Shown: positions 16,851 to 26,949, counted from the first letter of the stretch. The stretch: DNA of 64,000 bases from Mesobacterium pallidum (GCF_019966535.1 NZ_JAIMID010000002.1:372001-436000), one strand, 5' to 3'. Notes: generated by a model from the sequence alone, not told the origin. Numbers and translations are program-made.

Positions 16851-18214
16851 TCTTGCCACCAGACAGAACATCAGCGCCGTCGCCACCCTGCAGATCATCC
16901 GCCCCCTGCCCGCCCAACAGCGTGTCATCGCCCTGCGCACCGGTCAGCGTGTCCGCACCGGCCCGGCCATCCAGCTTGCCGTAGGCGTTCAGGCCGGCCG
17001 TCGGACTGTCGTCGAGCACCAGCCGGTTTGCCGACGGAGAGCCGAAGATGTCGGCGCGCCCGCCGCTCCAGGTGACGTTCTCGATGCTGGCCAGCGTGAG
17101 CATGTCGTCCACGGGAAACCGGAACGTCGGGCGGATGTAGGCATATCCCTGCCGCAGGTTCACATGGCCATAGGAGCCGGGATCGCCATCCTCACCGGTC
17201 TCGACGAAATGCAACGTGGCGGACCCGGCGTTGCCATAGACGGTATCCCCGCTCTCTACGCCACCATAGGGTCCGATCACTACGAATAGATCGTCGCCGT
17301 CGCCGCCCCGCAAAAGATCCTGGGCAAGGGCCGCTCCCGGCCCAACAAGATCCTCGGCATGCAACGTGTCGTTGCCGGCGCCACCGTCCAGCGTGTCAGC
17401 CCCGGCGCCACCGACCAGCAGGTCGGCCCCGGCGTCGCCTTCCAGAAGGTCGGCCCCGGCGTCGCCTTCCAGAAGGTCGCGGTCATCCGCACCGCACAGG
17501 GTGTCGGCACCGTTGCCGCCCCGGAGATTGCCGTCGAATGTCGGCACGCTCAGCAGGTCGTCCGCGTCGGTTCCATCCAGCACGTGGATCGCGTCGCGTT
17601 GGATCACCGGCAGGTCATGCGCCGCCCCCACCGGCCGGTCGCCCTGCATAGGCTGCACGGACAGCGCGCCATTTCCGACCGCCTCATCCCCGGCGAAGGT
17701 TAACGCGACGGTGCGCGTCACTCCTGCTGCGAGATCCCCGATCCGGACCAGGCCCGCCTCGATCGTGCCAACGCACTTGGCGATCAGGCCGATCAGCCCA
17801 CCGCCATCGACCGATAGCGCGAAATCCGTCGCGGCACTGGCATCGCGGTTCAGCAGGTCGAAGAACAGCGTCACCGTCGCGCCGATGTGCAGGCTTTCCT
17901 GAAACGGGACGGCAGTAAGCACGATATCGGGCGGCGGCGCCACCTCGAGGCGCATCCCGGTGTCCATCCGCGTCGGGAAGATGCCTTCGTCGATGAGATC
18001 CGCAAGGACTGTACAGGTGCCGGCCGTCATGTCGGGCATCCGCGAAACCGTCGTCATAAGCGATACGGAGTGAGACAGCATCCGGGCGGAACACGCCGCC
18101 CGCATGCAGAAAACCAAGCTCGGCCGTCAGTCCGAATCCCACGCGGTCGAGCCAAAGCTCTCCACCCATCCCGAACGCGCCCGCCTCGGCATCGAAACTG
18201 ACCCGCAGGTTCAC
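16851..18214 (-). pseudogene. RTX-repeat (hemolysin-type calcium-binding) protein gene, frameshifted and truncated at the 3' end
   Basis: The N-terminal part starts MNLRVSFDAEAGAFGMGG at 18214 and reads well to about YDDGF. Around 18010-18045 the coding frame shifts, and the rest (DLIDEGIFPTRMDTG onwards) continues in a second frame. After an Ig/CARDB-like segment (VTLFFDLLNRDASAATDF) come RTX nonapeptides such as GGNGADTL, LEGDAGADLLEGDAGAD and GGAGNDTL, and a second small cluster LTGAQGDDTLLGGQGADDL. The repeats end at 16851, where sequence matching an IS3 orfA begins, so the type I secretion signal is missing. The shortest single frame runs from about 18117 to 16762, but its last 30 codons are antisense IS sequence. 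Likely non-functional. Confidence 0.6.
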
Positions 18215-18285
18215 GCCCGGGCATTACGGACCGTAAATCCGAACCACCAAATGCCGGGACCGGATGCGCCGGAGGTCGGCAAAAC

Positions 18286-18314
18286 TTGAAAAACCGTCAC
18301 TTTGTGTCGTTAAT
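18286..18314 (+). promoter_or_regulatory. Candidate sigma70-type promoter of the RTX gene
   Basis: TTGAAA, 17 bases, GTTAAT in a locally AT-rich stretch 36 bases before the RTX start codon: 5 of 6 and 4 of 6 matches to the consensus with ideal spacing. No other evidence. Confidence 0.4.
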
Positions 18315-18349
18315 GAACCTTGAACTGATTCAATTTCTTGGGATAACGC

Positions 18350-21313
18350 ATGGCATTTTTTCTTTCTTCGGCTGCGCTATCAGTGGTCAATTCCTTTATC
18401 GATGGCGGCAAGTTAAGCAGTATCGGCGGCTCAGGCGGTTTTGCCTTTGCAACCGGTGCATTGGGGGCGGTCGGTACGGTCGTCGGCTGGATCACGCAGA
18501 TCGCCGAGGCGGCAGATCCCGGACCCGATCCGGTCGACCTGCTCCAGGAGCTTGAAACCACGATCCTCAACGGCTTTGACGACATGCAAAGCGCCATCGA
18601 CGATCTGGGCGCGCAATTGTCGGCCGAGATCGCGGATGCCGTGGGCGGCGCACGGCTTCAGTCCCTGGCCGGCGCCCTGTCGCGATCGCTCAGCGCGCGG
18701 GACCTGCTTTACAGCTACGATGCCAGCCCGGACGACGTGACCCGGTCAGAGATCATATCGGACGCGTCCCGCGGCTTGCGGGACACGCTGGCCCAGGCGA
18801 CAGCCATCGCGACCAGCACCGACAGCTACGAGCCCACGCTCGCGCAGGTGTCGGCGGCGGTCTCTTCCGTCGCCGTGGCGCTGGCCGTCCGGGGCGAGGT
18901 CGCCTTGCTTCTCGAGCGCAACGAGATCGGGTCAGAGAAGATCCAGCGCCAGTTCTCGGATTCGGCCGCATTCTTCGAGAATGCGACAGGCTTCTACCGT
19001 GGGGCCATGACCGGGACTTATACCTGGATCCCGAATCCCGACATATTCGACCCGGAATCCGGGCAATTCGTGGTGAACCCGGGCGGCACGCTGACCGTGA
19101 CGCTGAACACCGGCGATCTCGATCTCGACGACTATTACAACCAGCTCATCGTGGAAGAAGGCGACACGGGCTACAGCCAGCCCTACAAGCTGGAACTCAA
19201 TTTCCAGGGGCGCTTTGCGAATTGGGATGATCTTGGCATCACCCAGGAGGTCCGCGACGCGCTGAACCTGAGTCCCTTAGGTGTCTGGGTCGATCGTCGG
19301 GACATCAACAACGATTCCGGCCAGGACCAATGGTCCCAGGTGGCAAGAGCCTTCGAGTACATGCTCGAGAACGTCGTGCTCCGGGACATCGCGCTTGGCG
19401 ACAACGGTGAGAACCTGCTGGACCTGGCAACGCTCTACCGCAGCCTCAGCGACGGGGTCGAAAAGGTCCTGAGACCGCAGGTCGGCGCGTCGGACGACGG
19501 CACGTTGGTCGGGTCCGAAGGGAACGACCTTCTCGTCGGCGTGGGCGGCGACGACAGTCTCTCGGGCCTCGGCGATGCCGACGTGATCCGGGCCGGCGGC
19601 GGCCGCGATACCCTTGAGGGCGGCGAAGGCGAAGACCGCCTCTACGGAGAGGACGGCGATGACCTGCTGCTCGGTGACGGTGGCGACGACTGGCTCGAAG
19701 GTGGCGAGGGCAACGACACGCTGAACGGCGGCGACGGGCGCGACGTCGCCCGGTTCTTCGGGGATCGCAGCAGCTATGTCCTGGGCTTCGAAGTCGATGG
19801 ATCCTCGGTCGAGATCCACGTCGGTCGCGATGGGGAGGCCGACGTCCTGCAAGACGTTGAACGCCTGTACTTCGACGACGCAACGGTAAACATTTACCAG
19901 GCCTCTGCACTCAGCGGATCGATCGACGGCGATTTCGTGAAGGCCGGCGTCGTTGATGGACAGGAAGGTCAAACCGCCCGGATCAGTCACGATTTCATCG
20001 TCGGTCACGACGGCAGTGACACGATCTCCGGCGGCGGGGGATCGGACACGCTGTTGGGCGGGGAATCTTTCGACCTTCTGGATGGCGGAGAGGGTGACGA
20101 TTACCTCGACGGCCAAGGCGGCAACAGCAGCCTTCTGGGGGGCGCCGGCAACGACACGCTGGTCGCATCCAACGACGGCATCCACTGGATGACCGGCGGC
20201 ACGGGAGACGACCTGCTGGATTTCCGCGCCACGCCGTCATTTGGTCTTGCCGATCTGTCCGGCCTCAAGCAGGCGTATCGCTTCGAAGCCACGGATACAG
20301 GCGTTCTTGTGATTGGCCCCGACGGACACGACTTGATCCTCGGGTCCGCCCGGCTCAGCTTTGTCGATGGTGATACCGAAACCGTGGACGGGACTTTCGT
20401 CCTCGAAGCCGGGACATCCGGCGACGACGACCTGGGGACGGGGGTGCCGACCTCTACAATTGCAGAGATTCTCGCAGGATTTTCCGGCGATGACACGATC
20501 CGCGCGGGCGGAGGCGACGACATCCTGCTCGGTGGCTCCGGGAACGACCGCCTGCGTGGTGAGAATGGCGACGACAGCCTCGAAGGTGATGCGGGCGACG
20601 ACAGGCTGACAGGCGGTGACGGGAACGACACAGTAGATGGCGGGGACGGACGGGACCTCGCCTGGCTTGGTACGGGGGACGACCTGTTCCTCGACACTGC
20701 GCAGGCAGACTTCGGCGACGACACCGTGAATGGCGGCCGCGGCAACGATCAGATCGGTGCGGTCCAGGGCGGTCAGGCCGGCGGCAACGACGACTTCCGC
20801 GGCCATTACGGCAGCGATACGCTGGCAGGCGGCGACGGGGACGACCGCCTGGATGGCGGTGCGCAATACGACAAGATCTACAGTGGCACCGGAGACGATA
20901 CGGCCATCGGCGGCAAGGGCCGTGACCTGGTGTACCTGGGTGAGGGTAATGACGTGGCGCACGACACCGTTCAGCTGGGACTGCACGGGGCGGACAGGGT
21001 GTACGGCGGCCATGGGGCCGACACGCTGCACAGTGCGGGCGGTGACGATACATTGACCGGTGGATCGGGCGCCGACCGGTTCGAGTTCGCCGCCACGGTC
21101 GAGGCCGTCACCGTCACCGACTTCAGCGACGCTGCGGACGTCCTTGCAATCGACACTGCGCTGTGGGGCGGTGCCCTGGGACAGGCGCGGCTGGAGGCGC
21201 TGTCCGATGTGTCATCGGGTACCTTGGTGTTGGATTTCGGGAATGGACAATCGATTACGCTTGACGGGTGGTCTGACAATGCCGGTCTTTTGGACAACAT
21301 CCTCTTGATCTGA
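18350..21313 (+). CDS. Large RTX-repeat protein with helical, possibly pore-forming N-terminal region
   Basis: 987-residue protein expected to be secreted by a type I system. Residues 1-60 are Gly/Ala-rich and hydrophobic (ATGALGAVGTVVGWI). Residues 60-220 are predicted amphipathic helices (LLQELETTILNGFDDMQSAI), a layout like the helical domain of alpha-pore-forming toxins. Residues 225-370 look beta-rich. RTX nonapeptides (GGxGxDxLx) form three clusters, about 388-465, 553-626 and 711-912. The last 75 residues lack repeats and end DNILLI, as type I secretion signals do. There is no signal peptide and no ABC/MFP exporter gene nearby, so export must rely on genes elsewhere. The ribosome site is weak (GGGA). 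It is divergent from the broken RTX gene in the IS-flanked island. Toxin activity is inference only. Confidence 0.85.
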   Translation: MAFFLSSAALSVVNSFIDGGKLSSIGGSGGFAFATGALGAVGTVVGWITQIAEAADPGPDPVDLLQELETTILNGFDDMQSAIDDLGAQLSAEIADAVGGARLQSLAGALSRSLSARDLLYSYDASPDDVTRSEIISDASRGLRDTLAQATAIATSTDSYEPTLAQVSAAVSSVAVALAVRGEVALLLERNEIGSEKIQRQFSDSAAFFENATGFYRGAMTGTYTWIPNPDIFDPESGQFVVNPGGTLTVTLNTGDLDLDDYYNQLIVEEGDTGYSQPYKLELNFQGRFANWDDLGITQEVRDALNLSPLGVWVDRRDINNDSGQDQWSQVARAFEYMLENVVLRDIALGDNGENLLDLATLYRSLSDGVEKVLRPQVGASDDGTLVGSEGNDLLVGVGGDDSLSGLGDADVIRAGGGRDTLEGGEGEDRLYGEDGDDLLLGDGGDDWLEGGEGNDTLNGGDGRDVARFFGDRSSYVLGFEVDGSSVEIHVGRDGEADVLQDVERLYFDDATVNIYQASALSGSIDGDFVKAGVVDGQEGQTARISHDFIVGHDGSDTISGGGGSDTLLGGESFDLLDGGEGDDYLDGQGGNSSLLGGAGNDTLVASNDGIHWMTGGTGDDLLDFRATPSFGLADLSGLKQAYRFEATDTGVLVIGPDGHDLILGSARLSFVDGDTETVDGTFVLEAGTSGDDDLGTGVPTSTIAEILAGFSGDDTIRAGGGDDILLGGSGNDRLRGENGDDSLEGDAGDDRLTGGDGNDTVDGGDGRDLAWLGTGDDLFLDTAQADFGDDTVNGGRGNDQIGAVQGGQAGGNDDFRGHYGSDTLAGGDGDDRLDGGAQYDKIYSGTGDDTAIGGKGRDLVYLGEGNDVAHDTVQLGLHGADRVYGGHGADTLHSAGGDDTLTGGSGADRFEFAATVEAVTVTDFSDAADVLAIDTALWGGALGQARLEALSDVSSGTLVLDFGNGQSITLDGWSDNAGLLDNILLI

Positions 21314-21495
21314 TCCAAGGTCCGCCCCGGCCGCAAGAGTGGGAACGGAAGCTCAAGTCCGATGAGGCGGGCTTTGCGCCCCGACAGGCCCCAGGTGCAG
21401 TCTCGACTGCCCTCTTTGCCGCCTGCCGTATGCGCCTCGCGTCGTGGTGTCAGACGCATTCCAGCCCGTCTCGACAAGGGAGGAGTTTCTGTCCC

Positions 21496-21930
21496 TCATC
21501 GAGTGGTCCGGATCAAGCGCTCATGCATGGTCGGCCTTCGATCTACCAGAATGAAGACCTCGGGCGCCGGCACCCGATATCCGGGGGCACCATGCGGCCG
21601 GTCCAAGTCGTGGTGTTTGCGCGATCTTTCGATGAGGTTGTGCGCCTCCCTCAAGGTGCAGGAAACTTCGCCATTCCGCAGCTGGTCCCTGAACCTGCCG
21701 TTGAAGCTTTCGCAATAGCCGTTCTCCCAAGGTGACCCCGGCTCGACGCACGCAGCACTCGCCCCTACCAGCGCGATCCAGTCGCGCACCTTCTGCGCGA
21801 TCAACGCCGCGCAGTTGTCGCACCCGATAAACCGCAGCGGTCCGCGCTGGATGAACAGGTCCGTCAGGGCGTTCAGGACATCGGTGGAGTTCAGTGCAAG
21901 CGGTGTCTCGGCCTCACGCGGGATCAGCTT
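21496..21930 (-). pseudogene. Remnant of an IS3-family transposase orfB (C-terminal integrase part)
   Basis: The frame reads LNSTDVLNALTDLFIQRG, then CDNCAALIAQKVRDWIALVG, EPGSPWENGYCESFNGRF and LREAHNLIERSRKHHD. This is the end of the DDE integrase core of IS3 elements, including the last catalytic Glu (WENGYCESFNG). The usual SDNGPEF is altered to GCDNCAALIA, keeping the Asp, and the N-terminal half with the first Asp is missing. The stop at 21496 is intact. Orientation is opposite to the orfA remnant at 16.6 kb, so the two are not halves of one in-place element. Confidence 0.75.
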
Positions 21931-21984
21931 GACGGCTGGAAGTTCGACGACCGGAGATCGTCAACCCGGCTGGCAGGATGTTCG

Positions 21985-22300
21985 GCCCACTGGCGATGGA
22001 TGTAGGTCAGCTTCTCGCCGCGGCGCGACTTGGCCGAGGCAGGTAGACGCTGTGCCTGCAGCCAGTCCCCGAACTCGACCACGAGGGGCACGCTGCGAGC
22101 CTGACTGGCGGAAAGGCGATGGCCCTGTCCCATGCTTTGGATCTCGGCCTCGATGCGGTATGGCTCGGCGATCCAGCGAAGGCCCTCGGCGTCGATCTCG
22201 GATCTGTCGCGGTCGAAGACCTGCTTTGGCCTGCGCCTTGCGTGTGCCCGGCAGCGCGCATCCGTGATCGGCGCGCCGCCCTTGCGGGAGGAACCCAGGG
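21985..22300 (-). pseudogene. Remnant of an IS66-family transposase
   Basis: One minus-strand frame reads KGGAPITDARCRAHARRR, then SEIDAEGLRWIAEPYRIEAE, PLVVEFGDWLQAQRLPASAK and GEKLTYIHRQW. These correspond in order to the IS66 TnpC core (xxCWAHxRR, then xLYxIExEI, then the KSxLxEAxxYxxxxW stretch). Both ends of the transposase are missing; the frame runs straight into the IS3 orfB remnant. No tnpA/tnpB companions are seen. Confidence 0.65.
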
Positions 22301-22362
22301 GTGGCCGACAAACTCTCCACCCGATCTTATGTGCAATATTTCAATGCCTTAACAGAAATACT

Positions 22363-22448
22363 TGGTGCGGGTGAAGGGACTCGAACCCCCACGCCAAAGG
22401 CGCCAGAACCTAAATCTGGTGCGTCTACCAATTCCGCCACACCCGCAC
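22363..22448 (-). tRNA. tRNA-Leu (anticodon UAG)
   Basis: The minus strand folds as a class II tRNA: acceptor stem GCGGGTG/CACCCGC, discriminator A, encoded CCA, T-arm GGGGGTTCGAGTCCC, long variable arm, and anticodon loop TTTAGGT giving UAG. It decodes CUN leucine codons. The island with IS remnants begins right after its 3' end. Confidence 0.95.
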
Positions 22449-22587
22449 TTCGGAGCGTGGATTACCAAAGCCGCCGCCCGCTGGCGAGAGGAAATATCCG
22501 CGACCTGTGGCCGAAAAACCAAGGACATTAACCGCATCTTGTCGTATTCAATGAAAAAACGAGGCAGTACAGAACAGGATGACGCCC

Positions 22588-23205
22588 ATGAAGCCGAACA
22601 CGGCCGGGCGCGAGACGGGACTCCCCACCGGGGCAGAGCCTGATCGCGAGCGGATTCTCCAGACCGACCGCCCCGGCCATGCCGGATATTCGCAACCCGA
22701 ACCGGAGCTTGGGCGCCTGCCCGTGCCGCGCCCGGACCCAGGGCAGACGGTCGGCACCGGCCCCTGCATCAACGCGCTGCTCTCGGGCAGCTGCGTCTAT
22801 GCGCAGGACGGCGAACTGCCGGTCGACTACCTTGTGCCCGGGGATCGCCTGATCACCCGCGACGCCGGCATGGTCACCCTGCGCGACATCCGCATGCACC
22901 TGCTGCAGACCGAGTGCATTCGCATGCGGGCCGGGGCGCTGGGGCAACGCAAGTCGGGCCAGATCCTGCGGCTGCTGGCCAGCCAGCAGGTGCTGGTGCG
23001 GGACCGCCGCGCCCGGCTGGGCTTTGGCCGCGCCACGGCCATGGTTGCCGCCCGCGACCTCGTCGACAACCAGACCATCCTGCCCGAGGGGCGGCGGCTG
23101 GTGCGGGTCTACGAGCTCGATTTCGGCGAGCCGCACGTGATCTATGCCGACGGGCTGGAAGTGGCGAGCTACATCTCGGAAGAGGCGGCGCGCAACGTCG
23201 CCTGA
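22588..23205 (+). CDS. Hint-domain protein
   Basis: 205-residue protein with a Hint (hedgehog/intein-type) domain, Hint_2 class. After a Pro-rich N-terminal 65 residues, the domain opens with GSCVYAQDGELPVDYLVPGD (around residue 71), followed by a RLLASQQVLVRDRR segment in place of the usual TPDHxV, and ends with VYELDFGEPHVIYADGLEVA. Start 22588 (MKPNTAGR) is preferred over 22579 because AGGA is better spaced. Such domains can self-cleave; the Cys in the opening motif fits. Proteins of this class in related bacteria are uncharacterised. It is a single gene between tRNA-Leu and nnrDE. Confidence 0.8.
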   Translation: MKPNTAGRETGLPTGAEPDRERILQTDRPGHAGYSQPEPELGRLPVPRPDPGQTVGTGPCINALLSGSCVYAQDGELPVDYLVPGDRLITRDAGMVTLRDIRMHLLQTECIRMRAGALGQRKSGQILRLLASQQVLVRDRRARLGFGRATAMVAARDLVDNQTILPEGRRLVRVYELDFGEPHVIYADGLEVASYISEEAARNVA

Positions 23206-23266
23206 GCGATGGGGTGGGCCTGTGCCCACCCGCCTCGCCTGACCAGTGGACGGCCTGCGCCCGCCG

Positions 23267-24823
23267 TCAGGCCATGAGCGAGCGGAAGACGGACGGCAGC
23301 GCCTCGGGGATGTCCTCGGCGATGAGGCCGGGACCGAAGGCGCGGGCCGCCTCCACGTGCAGCCAGGCGCCGGCCGCCGCAGCGGCGAAGGTCGGATTGC
23401 CCCGCGCCAGCAACCCGGCGATGAGCCCGGCCAGCACGTCCCCCGCCCCGGCCGTCGCCAGCCAGGGCGCCGCGCGGCCGTAGACGGCGGCGTTGACGGC
23501 CACGGCGCCATCGGGCGCGGCGATCACCGTGTCCGGCCCCTTGAGCAGGACGGTGCAGCCCGCCCGCTCGGCTGCTGCGCGCGCGGCGTCGACGCGGGAG
23601 AACGCGGGGCCCGACACGGGAGGGTCGGAAAGCCCCGCGGCGAGGTCGGGAAAGAGGCGCCGGAACTCTCCGTCATGGGGCGTCAGCACCGCGTCCCGCC
23701 CGACCGTGAGGTCGAACAGCGCCTGCGGCTGCCGGTTGAACCGCGACAGCGCGTCGGCATCCAGCACCACGGCGCGGCCCGATTGCAGGGCGACGCGCGC
23801 CAGCTCGGCCGTGGCGGGGCCCAGACCCAGGCCGGGGCCAAGGCAGATGGCGGTGATCCGCCCGTCCTCGAGCAGTTCCGACAGGCCCGGCGGGCCGTCG
23901 AGCCCGAGCAGCATGATCGCGTCGAGCCGCGCGGCATGTTCGCCCACGGCCCTGAGCGGCGCGGCCAGCGTCACCAGCCCGGCGCCGACCCGCAGCGCTG
24001 CCCGCGCCGCCAGCCGTGCGGCGCCGCCGCGCCCGGGCGGGCCCGAGAGCACCAGCGCATGGCCGTGATCGTACTTGTGACCGGCCTGCTTGAGCGCAAA
24101 GCCCATGTCGGCCGCCTGCACCTCGTGCAAGACCTCCGGGCCAGCCGCGCGGCACCAGGCGCCAAGGCCGATGTCGACCACCTGCACCGCGCCGCAATGG
24201 TGCGGGCCCTCCGCCAGCACATGGCCGCGTTTCATCGCATGGAAACTCACCGTCAGGTCCGCGCGAAAGGCCGGACCACGGCCCTGCGCGTCGGTCAGCA
24301 CCCGGCCGCTGTCGGAACACAGCCCCGAGGGCAGGTCGACCGCCACCCGCATCCAATCGTGGTAGTCCACCTGGTCGAAGGTCATCAGCACGCCCGCGAT
24401 CTCGGCCCCGAGGCCGCGGCCGAGCCCGGTGCCGAACAGAGCATCGACCAGCACGCCCTGCCCGTCCCCGAGGCGCGGCTTGTTGGTGAAGGGCAGCGGC
24501 ACCACCTGCCCGTTCCAGCGGTCATGGTTCGCCCTGGCATCGGCGGGCAGGCGCGCGGGATCGCCCAGCAGCGCGACCTCGACGTCCCAGCCCCCGCCCG
24601 CCAGAAGGCGCGCAATGACAAAGCCGTCGCCGCCGTTGTTGCCCGGCCCGCACAGCACGATGGCGCGCCGCGCGGCCGCCGTCCAACCGGTCGTGGCGGC
24701 GAGAATCGCGTCCACCACGCCCTGCCCCGCGCGCTCCATCAGCGTCGCGCCCGAGACGGATCCCGACTCGATGGCGGCGGTTTCCACCGCGCGCATCTCG
24801 CTGGCGCCCAGCAATTCAGCCAT
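23267..24823 (-). CDS. nnrDE: Bifunctional NAD(P)H-hydrate epimerase / ADP-dependent NAD(P)H-hydrate dehydratase
   Basis: 518-residue repair enzyme that restores damaged NADHX and NADPHX. The N-terminal epimerase (YjeF-N, residues 1-215) shows VLCGPGNNGGDGFVIARLL and VDALFGTGLGRGL. The C-terminal ribokinase-like dehydratase (225-518) shows CLGPGLGLG, LDADALSRF, LTPHDGEFRRLF, LLKGPDTVI and the ATP/catalytic ATAGAGDVLAGLIAGLLARG. The ATG at 24823 (MAELLGAS) has GGAG 6 bases upstream; a TTG at 24844 is also open. It is divergent from glnB; in relatives it is often found next to the nitrogen-regulation pair. Confidence 0.95.
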   Translation of the reverse strand: MAELLGASEMRAVETAAIESGSVSGATLMERAGQGVVDAILAATTGWTAAARRAIVLCGPGNNGGDGFVIARLLAGGGWDVEVALLGDPARLPADARANHDRWNGQVVPLPFTNKPRLGDGQGVLVDALFGTGLGRGLGAEIAGVLMTFDQVDYHDWMRVAVDLPSGLCSDSGRVLTDAQGRGPAFRADLTVSFHAMKRGHVLAEGPHHCGAVQVVDIGLGAWCRAAGPEVLHEVQAADMGFALKQAGHKYDHGHALVLSGPPGRGGAARLAARAALRVGAGLVTLAAPLRAVGEHAARLDAIMLLGLDGPPGLSELLEDGRITAICLGPGLGLGPATAELARVALQSGRAVVLDADALSRFNRQPQALFDLTVGRDAVLTPHDGEFRRLFPDLAAGLSDPPVSGPAFSRVDAARAAAERAGCTVLLKGPDTVIAAPDGAVAVNAAVYGRAAPWLATAGAGDVLAGLIAGLLARGNPTFAAAAAGAWLHVEAARAFGPGLIAEDIPEALPSVFRSLMA

Positions 24824-24928
24824 CCTCATCTCCGCTTGATTCAATTCCGCTCATTCATTAGGCAAATCGCACAAAATAGCGGCAAGCCAGCCTGCCCCCT
24901 CTTGGGGCGTGGTCCCGGGGAATGCTAA

Positions 24929-25330
<402 letters not shown>

Positions 25331-25397
25331 TCCGCTGCCCGGCGACACGTATATCCACCAGAATTCAGACCCCTGAAAAAATCGGAAAGGGACCAAT

Positions 25398-26804
25398 ATG
25401 AGCAACGAAAGCGTTCTGAAGCTGATGAAGGACGAGGACGTCGCATACGTCGACATCCGCTTCACGGACCCGCGCGGCAAGCTCCAGCACGTCACCGTCA
25501 TGGCCGACCTGGTCGACGAGGACTTCCTGGAAGAGGGCTTCATGTTCGACGGCTCGTCGATCGCCGGCTGGAAGTCGATCGAAGCCTCCGACATGAAGCT
25601 GATGCCCGACGCAGGCAGCGTTTACATCGACCCGTTCTACGCGGAAAAGACGCTGGCGATTCATTGCTCGGTCGTCGAGCCCGACACGGGCGAACCCTAT
25701 GACCGCGACCCGCGCGGCACCGCGCAGAAGGCCGAAGCCTACCTGAAATCCTCGGGCATCGGTGACATCTCGTACTTCGGTCCCGAAGCCGAATTCTTCC
25801 TGTTCGACGACGTCAAGTACTCGGTCACGCCGCACAAGGTGTCCTACGAGGTCGACGCCGACCACGCCGCCTGGAACACCGACACCGACTTCGAGATGGG
25901 CAACCTGGGCCACCGTCCGACCTACAAGGGCGGCTATTTCCCGGTCAACCCGATGGACGACGGCCAGGACATCCGGTCGGAAATGCTGACCACGATGAAG
26001 AACATCGGCATGAAGGTCGACAAGCACCACCACGAAGTGGCGACCTCGCAGCACGAGCTGGGCCTGGTGTTCGGTTCGCTGACCGAGCAGGCCGACCACC
26101 TGCAGAAGTACAAGTACGTCATCCACAACGTGGCACAGGCCTATGGCCGTTCGGCCACCTTCATGCCGAAGCCGATCAAGGGCGACAACGGCTCGGGCAT
26201 GCACGTGAACATGTCGATCTGGAAGGACGGCAAGCCGCTGTTCGCCGGCGACAAGTACGCCGACCTCAGCCAGGAAGCGCTGTACTTCATCGGCGGCATT
26301 CTCAAGCACGCCAAGTCGCTGAACGCCTTCACCAACCCGTCGACCAACAGCTACAAGCGCCTGGTCCCCGGCTACGAAGCGCCCGTTCTGCGCGCCTACT
26401 CGGCCTCGAACCGGTCGGGCTGCGTCCGGATCCCGTGGACCGACTCGCCGAAAGCCAAGCGCGTCGAAGCCCGCTTCCCCGATCCGGCCGCGAATCCGTA
26501 CCTGTGCTTTGCCGCCCTGCTGATGGCCGGTCTCGACGGGATCAAGAACAAGATCGATCCGGGCGAAGCCATGGACAAGAACCTGTACGACCTGCCCCCC
26601 GAGGAGCTGGCCGGCATCCCGACCGTCTGCGGGTCGCTGCGCGAAGCGCTGGACGAGCTGGCGGCCGACATGGACTACCTGCTGGCCGGTGACGTGTTCA
26701 CCAAGTCGCAGATCGAAGGCTACATCGACCTGAAGAAGGAAGAGCTCGAGAACTACGAGATGACTCCGCACCCGGTCGAGTTCGCCATGTACTACAGCTG
26801 CTGA
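25398..26804 (+). CDS. glnA: Glutamine synthetase, type I
   Basis: 468-residue GSI that makes glutamine from glutamate, ammonia and ATP, as a cytoplasmic dodecamer. It has the N-terminal latch and [10 protein letters not shown] (around residue 51), PEAEFFLFD with metal-binding Glu, the ATP signature [30 protein letters not shown], and the adenylylation site NLYDLPPEE (Tyr near 398). Length is exactly typical. It is co-transcribed with glnB, so it is likely controlled by PII and adenylylation. A strong terminator follows. Confidence 0.98.
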   Translation: MSNESVLKLMKDEDVAYVDIRFTDPRGKLQHVTVMADLVDEDFLEEGFMFDGSSIAGWKSIEASDMKLMPDAGSVYIDPFYAEKTLAIHCSVVEPDTGEPYDRDPRGTAQKAEAYLKSSGIGDISYFGPEAEFFLFDDVKYSVTPHKVSYEVDADHAAWNTDTDFEMGNLGHRPTYKGGYFPVNPMDDGQDIRSEMLTTMKNIGMKVDKHHHEVATSQHELGLVFGSLTEQADHLQKYKYVIHNVAQAYGRSATFMPKPIKGDNGSGMHVNMSIWKDGKPLFAGDKYADLSQEALYFIGGILKHAKSLNAFTNPSTNSYKRLVPGYEAPVLRAYSASNRSGCVRIPWTDSPKAKRVEARFPDPAANPYLCFAALLMAGLDGIKNKIDPGEAMDKNLYDLPPEELAGIPTVCGSLREALDELAADMDYLLAGDVFTKSQIEGYIDLKKEELENYEMTPHPVEFAMYYSC

Positions 26805-26830
26805 TCGCGGCCACCCGGACGAAGACCAAG

Positions 26831-26857
26831 GAGGCGGCCCCCGGGGCCGCCTCTTTT
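26831..26857 (+). terminator. Rho-independent terminator after glnA
   Basis: Perfect 9-bp GC stem GAGGCGGCC/GGCCGCCTC with a 5-base loop and TTTT, 26 bases after the glnA stop. Confidence 0.9.
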
Positions 26858-26949
26858 CGTGGACCATTCCCCTTTCCCTGCCCCCGCGCTGCAGGTAGTC
26901 AGGAAAGGCAAAGCGGCCGCGGACCGCATCCGTCAGAAGAGCGATTTCG

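Larger units (their letters stand above)
16463..22362. mobile_element. Probable genomic island between the antiporter gene and tRNA-Leu, bounded by IS remnants
   Basis: This stretch carries transposase fragments of three reading frames (IS3 orfA at 16.6 kb, IS3 orfB at 21.5 kb, IS66 at 22.0 kb), a broken RTX gene and an intact RTX gene. It lies directly at the 3' end of a tRNA-Leu gene, a preferred integration site. No integrase and no copy of the tRNA 3' end at the far boundary were seen, so the mode of entry is unproven and the left edge is approximate. Confidence 0.45.

Noticed and set aside
19490..21080. Short direct repeats suggesting a CRISPR or DNA repeat array
   Set aside because: They are GGxGxDxxx nonapeptide codons of the RTX protein, with no constant repeat and unique spacer structure.
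23212..23231. Perfect hairpin GGGTGGGC/GCCCACCC between the Hint and nnrDE genes as a terminator
   Set aside because: No T-run on either strand; it may aid termination, but the call cannot be supported.
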